A stretch of 64,000 nt of DNA from Hyphomicrobium sp. 99 (GTDB lineage Bacteria > Pseudomonadota > Alphaproteobacteria > Rhizobiales > Hyphomicrobiaceae). Below the pieces are notes generated by a model, which saw only the letters and a list, made by a program, of their open reading frames with translations, did not search any database and had not been told where the DNA came from. Numbering within the stretch: position 1 is the first letter of the stretch; every line of letters begins with the position of its first letter. Made by a program: the position numbers and the translations under genes. Below are positions 61,929-64,000 of the stretch, in pieces. The DNA is taken from contig NZ_KQ031382.1 in NCBI RefSeq assembly GCF_000384335.2, positions 3,049,545 through 3,113,544 on the forward strand, read 5' to 3'.

Positions 61929-64000
61929 TCACCCCTTGCCGCTGAGCAGCGTGTAGTTGCCGCCCGTCGCGGTAATGTCGGTCGCCCGCACGCGCTCAGT
62001 GGCGAACCGCGCGAGATAATTCGGCCCACCCGCTTTGGGACCGGTGCCCGAAAGCCCCTCGCCTCCGAACGGCTGGACGCCGACCACCGCGCCGATCTGA
62101 TTGCGGTTGACGTAGAGATTGCCGACCCGCGCATTCTCCGCGACGTAGTCGGCGACGCTTTCGATCCGGCTGTGAAGTCCGAGCGTCAGCCCGTACCCGG
62201 TCGCATTGAGCGCCGCGACGACCTTATCCAGGTTCCCGCGCTCGTATCGGATCATGTGCAGGATCGGCCCGAACACCTCGTGATCGAGCTTGCTCAACCG
62301 GTCGATCTCATAGAGCGACGGCGTGACGTACGTCCCGGCCCGGCAGGCTTCCGGCATGGCAAGATCGATGATCTCGCGGCCCTCGCGCTGCATACGAACT
62401 TTATGGCTCTCGAGAGCATCCTGCGCCGCTTCGTCGATAACCGGGCCGATGTCGGTCGCGTAATCGTAAGGATCACCGACATCGAGCGCCTCGATGGCGC
62501 CCGCCAGCATCGAGCGGATGCGCGGCGCGTTGTCGTCCTGCACGAATAGAACCCGAGCAGCTGAACATCTCTGACCGGCGCTGTCGAAAGCCGACCGCAC
62601 CGCGTCACGCACGACCTGCTCCGGGAGCGCCGACGAATCCGCGATCATCGCGTTGATACCGCCCGTCTCGGCGATGAACGGCACGATGGCGCCCCGGCGA
62701 TCGGCAAGCGCCCGCTGAATGGCCCAGGCAGTTTCGTTGGAGCCCGTGAAAGCCACGCCCTGAATGCGCGCATCCTTGACGATGGCTTCGCCGAGCTTCC
62801 CGCCGCCCGTTACGAGGTGCAGTGCGTCGCGCGGGATACCCGCCTCATGCAGCAGTTTGACCGCTAGAAAACCCGCAATCGGCGTCTGCTCGGCGGGCTT
62901 GGCAACGACGGTGTTTCCAGCGGCAAGTGCCGCTGCGACCTGCCCGACAAAAATCGCGATGGGAAAATTCCAAGGCGAAATGCACCCGAAGACGCCGCGG
63001 CCTCTGAGCGTGAGTGTATTTTCCTCCCCCGTCGGCCCTTTGAGCAAAACGGGATCGGAAAAAAGGCGGCGCGTTTCGATCGCATAATAGCGAAGATAGT
63101 CGACTGCTTCGCGAACCTCGGAATGCGCCGCTTCCAGCGTCTTCCCGGCTTCACGAATAAGCGCGGCCATCAGAACCGTGCGATCCCGCTCGAACAGATC
63201 GGCGGCGGCTTCGAGAATCCGCGCGCGTTCCGGCGCATCGGTTTTCTCCCATCGCCGCGACGCATTCACCGCCGACGAAATCGCATCCTCGAGGTGCTGC
63301 GGCGTCGCCAGCCGCACCGTCCCGATCCTGTCGCGATGATCGTGCGGCGACAAAGAGATAGCAGCCGAATCTCCTCCCGCAGTGATCGCGCCGTTGACGA
63401 TCGGCCCGGCCAAGAACGGAGACTTGAGGACCTTCGCGATGTCAGCTTGAAGTCCGTCGCGCACGCTCTGCTGAACCAGCGCCAACCCGGCGCTATTTTT
63501 TCGCTCGGGCAGAAAAATGTCCCGCGGCCGCGCGATCAGTTTGACGCGCTCGCCCGAGGTGAACTCTCGATCCGCAATCTCGACAGGGTCGGCAATGATC
63601 TCGGAAATCGACATTTCCTCATCGCCCAGCCGATTGACGAACGACGTGTTGGCGCCGTTTTCGAGCAAGCGGCGCACGAGATATCCGAGCAGCTCCTCAT
63701 GGCCGCCCACCGGCGCATAGATTCGGCACGTTCGCCCGAACTTGCCCTCGCCGACGACCTGCTCGTAGAGCGCTTCGCCCATGCCGTGCAGACGCTGATA
63801 TTCAAATTCCACCTGACCGCCCGCGACGGACGCCGCCGCGATCGTGTGAGCATTATGCGTGGCAAACTGCGGGTAGAAGGCGACCGGGTCCGAAATCAGC
63901 AGGCGCATCGCAGCGAGATAGGAAACATCCGTGTGCAGCTTGCGCGAGAACACCGGATAATCTTCGAGGCCGCGCTCCTGGGCCCACTTGATCTCGCTGT
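61929..64000 (-). CDS. putA: Bifunctional proline dehydrogenase / L-glutamate gamma-semialdehyde dehydrogenase PutA (5' part beyond window)
   Basis: At least 690 residues of PutA, which oxidises proline to glutamate. From the right edge the end of the FAD-dependent proline dehydrogenase domain is seen: 'EIKWAQERGLEDYPVFSRK', 'EYQRLHGMGEALYEQV' and 'RIYAPVGGHEELLGYLVRRLLENGA'. The aldehyde dehydrogenase domain follows, with 'SPWNFPIAIFVGQVAAALAAGN' style sequence, Glu in 'IAETGGINAMI' and catalytic Cys in 'SAGQRCSAARVLF'. It ends with 'GGPNYLARF' and 'TATGGNYTLLSGKG'. There is no C-terminal ALDH-like extension. The gene continues past position 64000. Confidence 0.96.
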   Translation of the reverse strand, partial: SEIKWAQERGLEDYPVFSRKLHTDVSYLAAMRLLISDPVAFYPQFATHNAHTIAAASVAGGQVEFEYQRLHGMGEALYEQVVGEGKFGRTCRIYAPVGGHEELLGYLVRRLLENGANTSFVNRLGDEEMSISEIIADPVEIADREFTSGERVKLIARPRDIFLPERKNSAGLALVQQSVRDGLQADIAKVLKSPFLAGPIVNGAITAGGDSAAISLSPHDHRDRIGTVRLATPQHLEDAISSAVNASRRWEKTDAPERARILEAAADLFERDRTVLMAALIREAGKTLEAAHSEVREAVDYLRYYAIETRRLFSDPVLLKGPTGEENTLTLRGRGVFGCISPWNFPIAIFVGQVAAALAAGNTVVAKPAEQTPIAGFLAVKLLHEAGIPRDALHLVTGGGKLGEAIVKDARIQGVAFTGSNETAWAIQRALADRRGAIVPFIAETGGINAMIADSSALPEQVVRDAVRSAFDSAGQRCSAARVLFVQDDNAPRIRSMLAGAIEALDVGDPYDYATDIGPVIDEAAQDALESHKVRMQREGREIIDLAMPEACRAGTYVTPSLYEIDRLSKLDHEVFGPILHMIRYERGNLDKVVAALNATGYGLTLGLHSRIESVADYVAENARVGNLYVNRNQIGAVVGVQPFGGEGLSGTGPKAGGPNYLARFATERVRATDITATGGNYTLLSGKG

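Noticed and set aside
1..64000. Search for a defence island, toxin-antitoxin pair, prophage, CRISPR array or secondary metabolite cluster
   Set aside because: None of the proteins has the hallmark domains, there are no spaced repeats, and adjacent small ORF pairs do not resemble toxin-antitoxin modules. The lone P450 and PaaK-like ligase are not clustered with tailoring genes.

Overview
The window is chromosomal DNA from an alphaproteobacterium of the order Hyphomicrobiales (Rhizobiales), plausibly Hyphomicrobium or a close relative. This is inferred from gene content and order: rpoZ-rsh, divK-pleD, clpS-clpA, gatCAB, an EipB (DUF1849) protein, a DUF3572 protein, and the run pyrB-pyrC'-plsY-dprA-topA-rnr-DUF983-NUDIX-rpmG. 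The DNA is GC-rich, and most antisense long ORFs are composition artefacts. I see no rRNA, insertion sequence, prophage or CRISPR array. One tRNA is present, tRNA-Ser(GCT). Both ends cut genes: rsh on the left and putA on the right.

Layout. 1-6.4 kb: stringent response (rsh, rpoZ), a NYN-domain protein, a family 5 uracil-DNA glycosylase, a peroxiredoxin-fold protein with no cysteine, smpB and dapA. 6.7-14 kb: a lytic transglycosylase, an alpha/beta hydrolase, and a leftward envelope operon made of a four-repeat BON-like/OmpA protein, a 32-residue membrane peptide and a membrane-anchored protein with two helix-hairpin-helix-like domains. 14.3-19.4 kb: a siroheme synthase-like protein with only half a methyltransferase domain, then a three-gene periplasmic molybdenum hydroxylase with its triheme cytochrome c. 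19.6-32.2 kb: a looser accessory stretch with hydrolases, two DedA proteins, a PaaK-like ligase, oxidoreductases, VOC and GST proteins, tRNA-Ser, secreted and lipoprotein unknowns, a 53-residue basic protein, a cytochrome P450 and a 48-residue membrane protein.

32.2-48.1 kb is housekeeping: gatC-gatA-chorismate mutase-membrane protein-gatB leftward, then ruvX, the pyrimidine genes, plsY, dprA, topA, rnr and rpmG rightward. 48.7-64 kb: an HWE histidine kinase, pleD and divK (c-di-GMP and cell-cycle control), DUF3572, eipB, ridA, a glycerophosphodiesterase, a FemAB/GNAT-like protein, a HIT protein, clpA-clpS, a D,D-carboxypeptidase with SPOR domain, a cupin, and putA.

Most genes are ordinary core genes. 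The most unusual items are the cysteine-free peroxiredoxin, the pseudo-dihydroorotase, the half-length SUMT domain, the BON/OmpA plus dual-HHH envelope operon, several small proteins below the usual calling length, and a 9-bp palindrome that recurs upstream of rpoZ and topA. I found no convincing new defence or mobile system. Start codons were chosen by eye from Shine-Dalgarno-like sequence and family N-termini; several are TTG or GTG.
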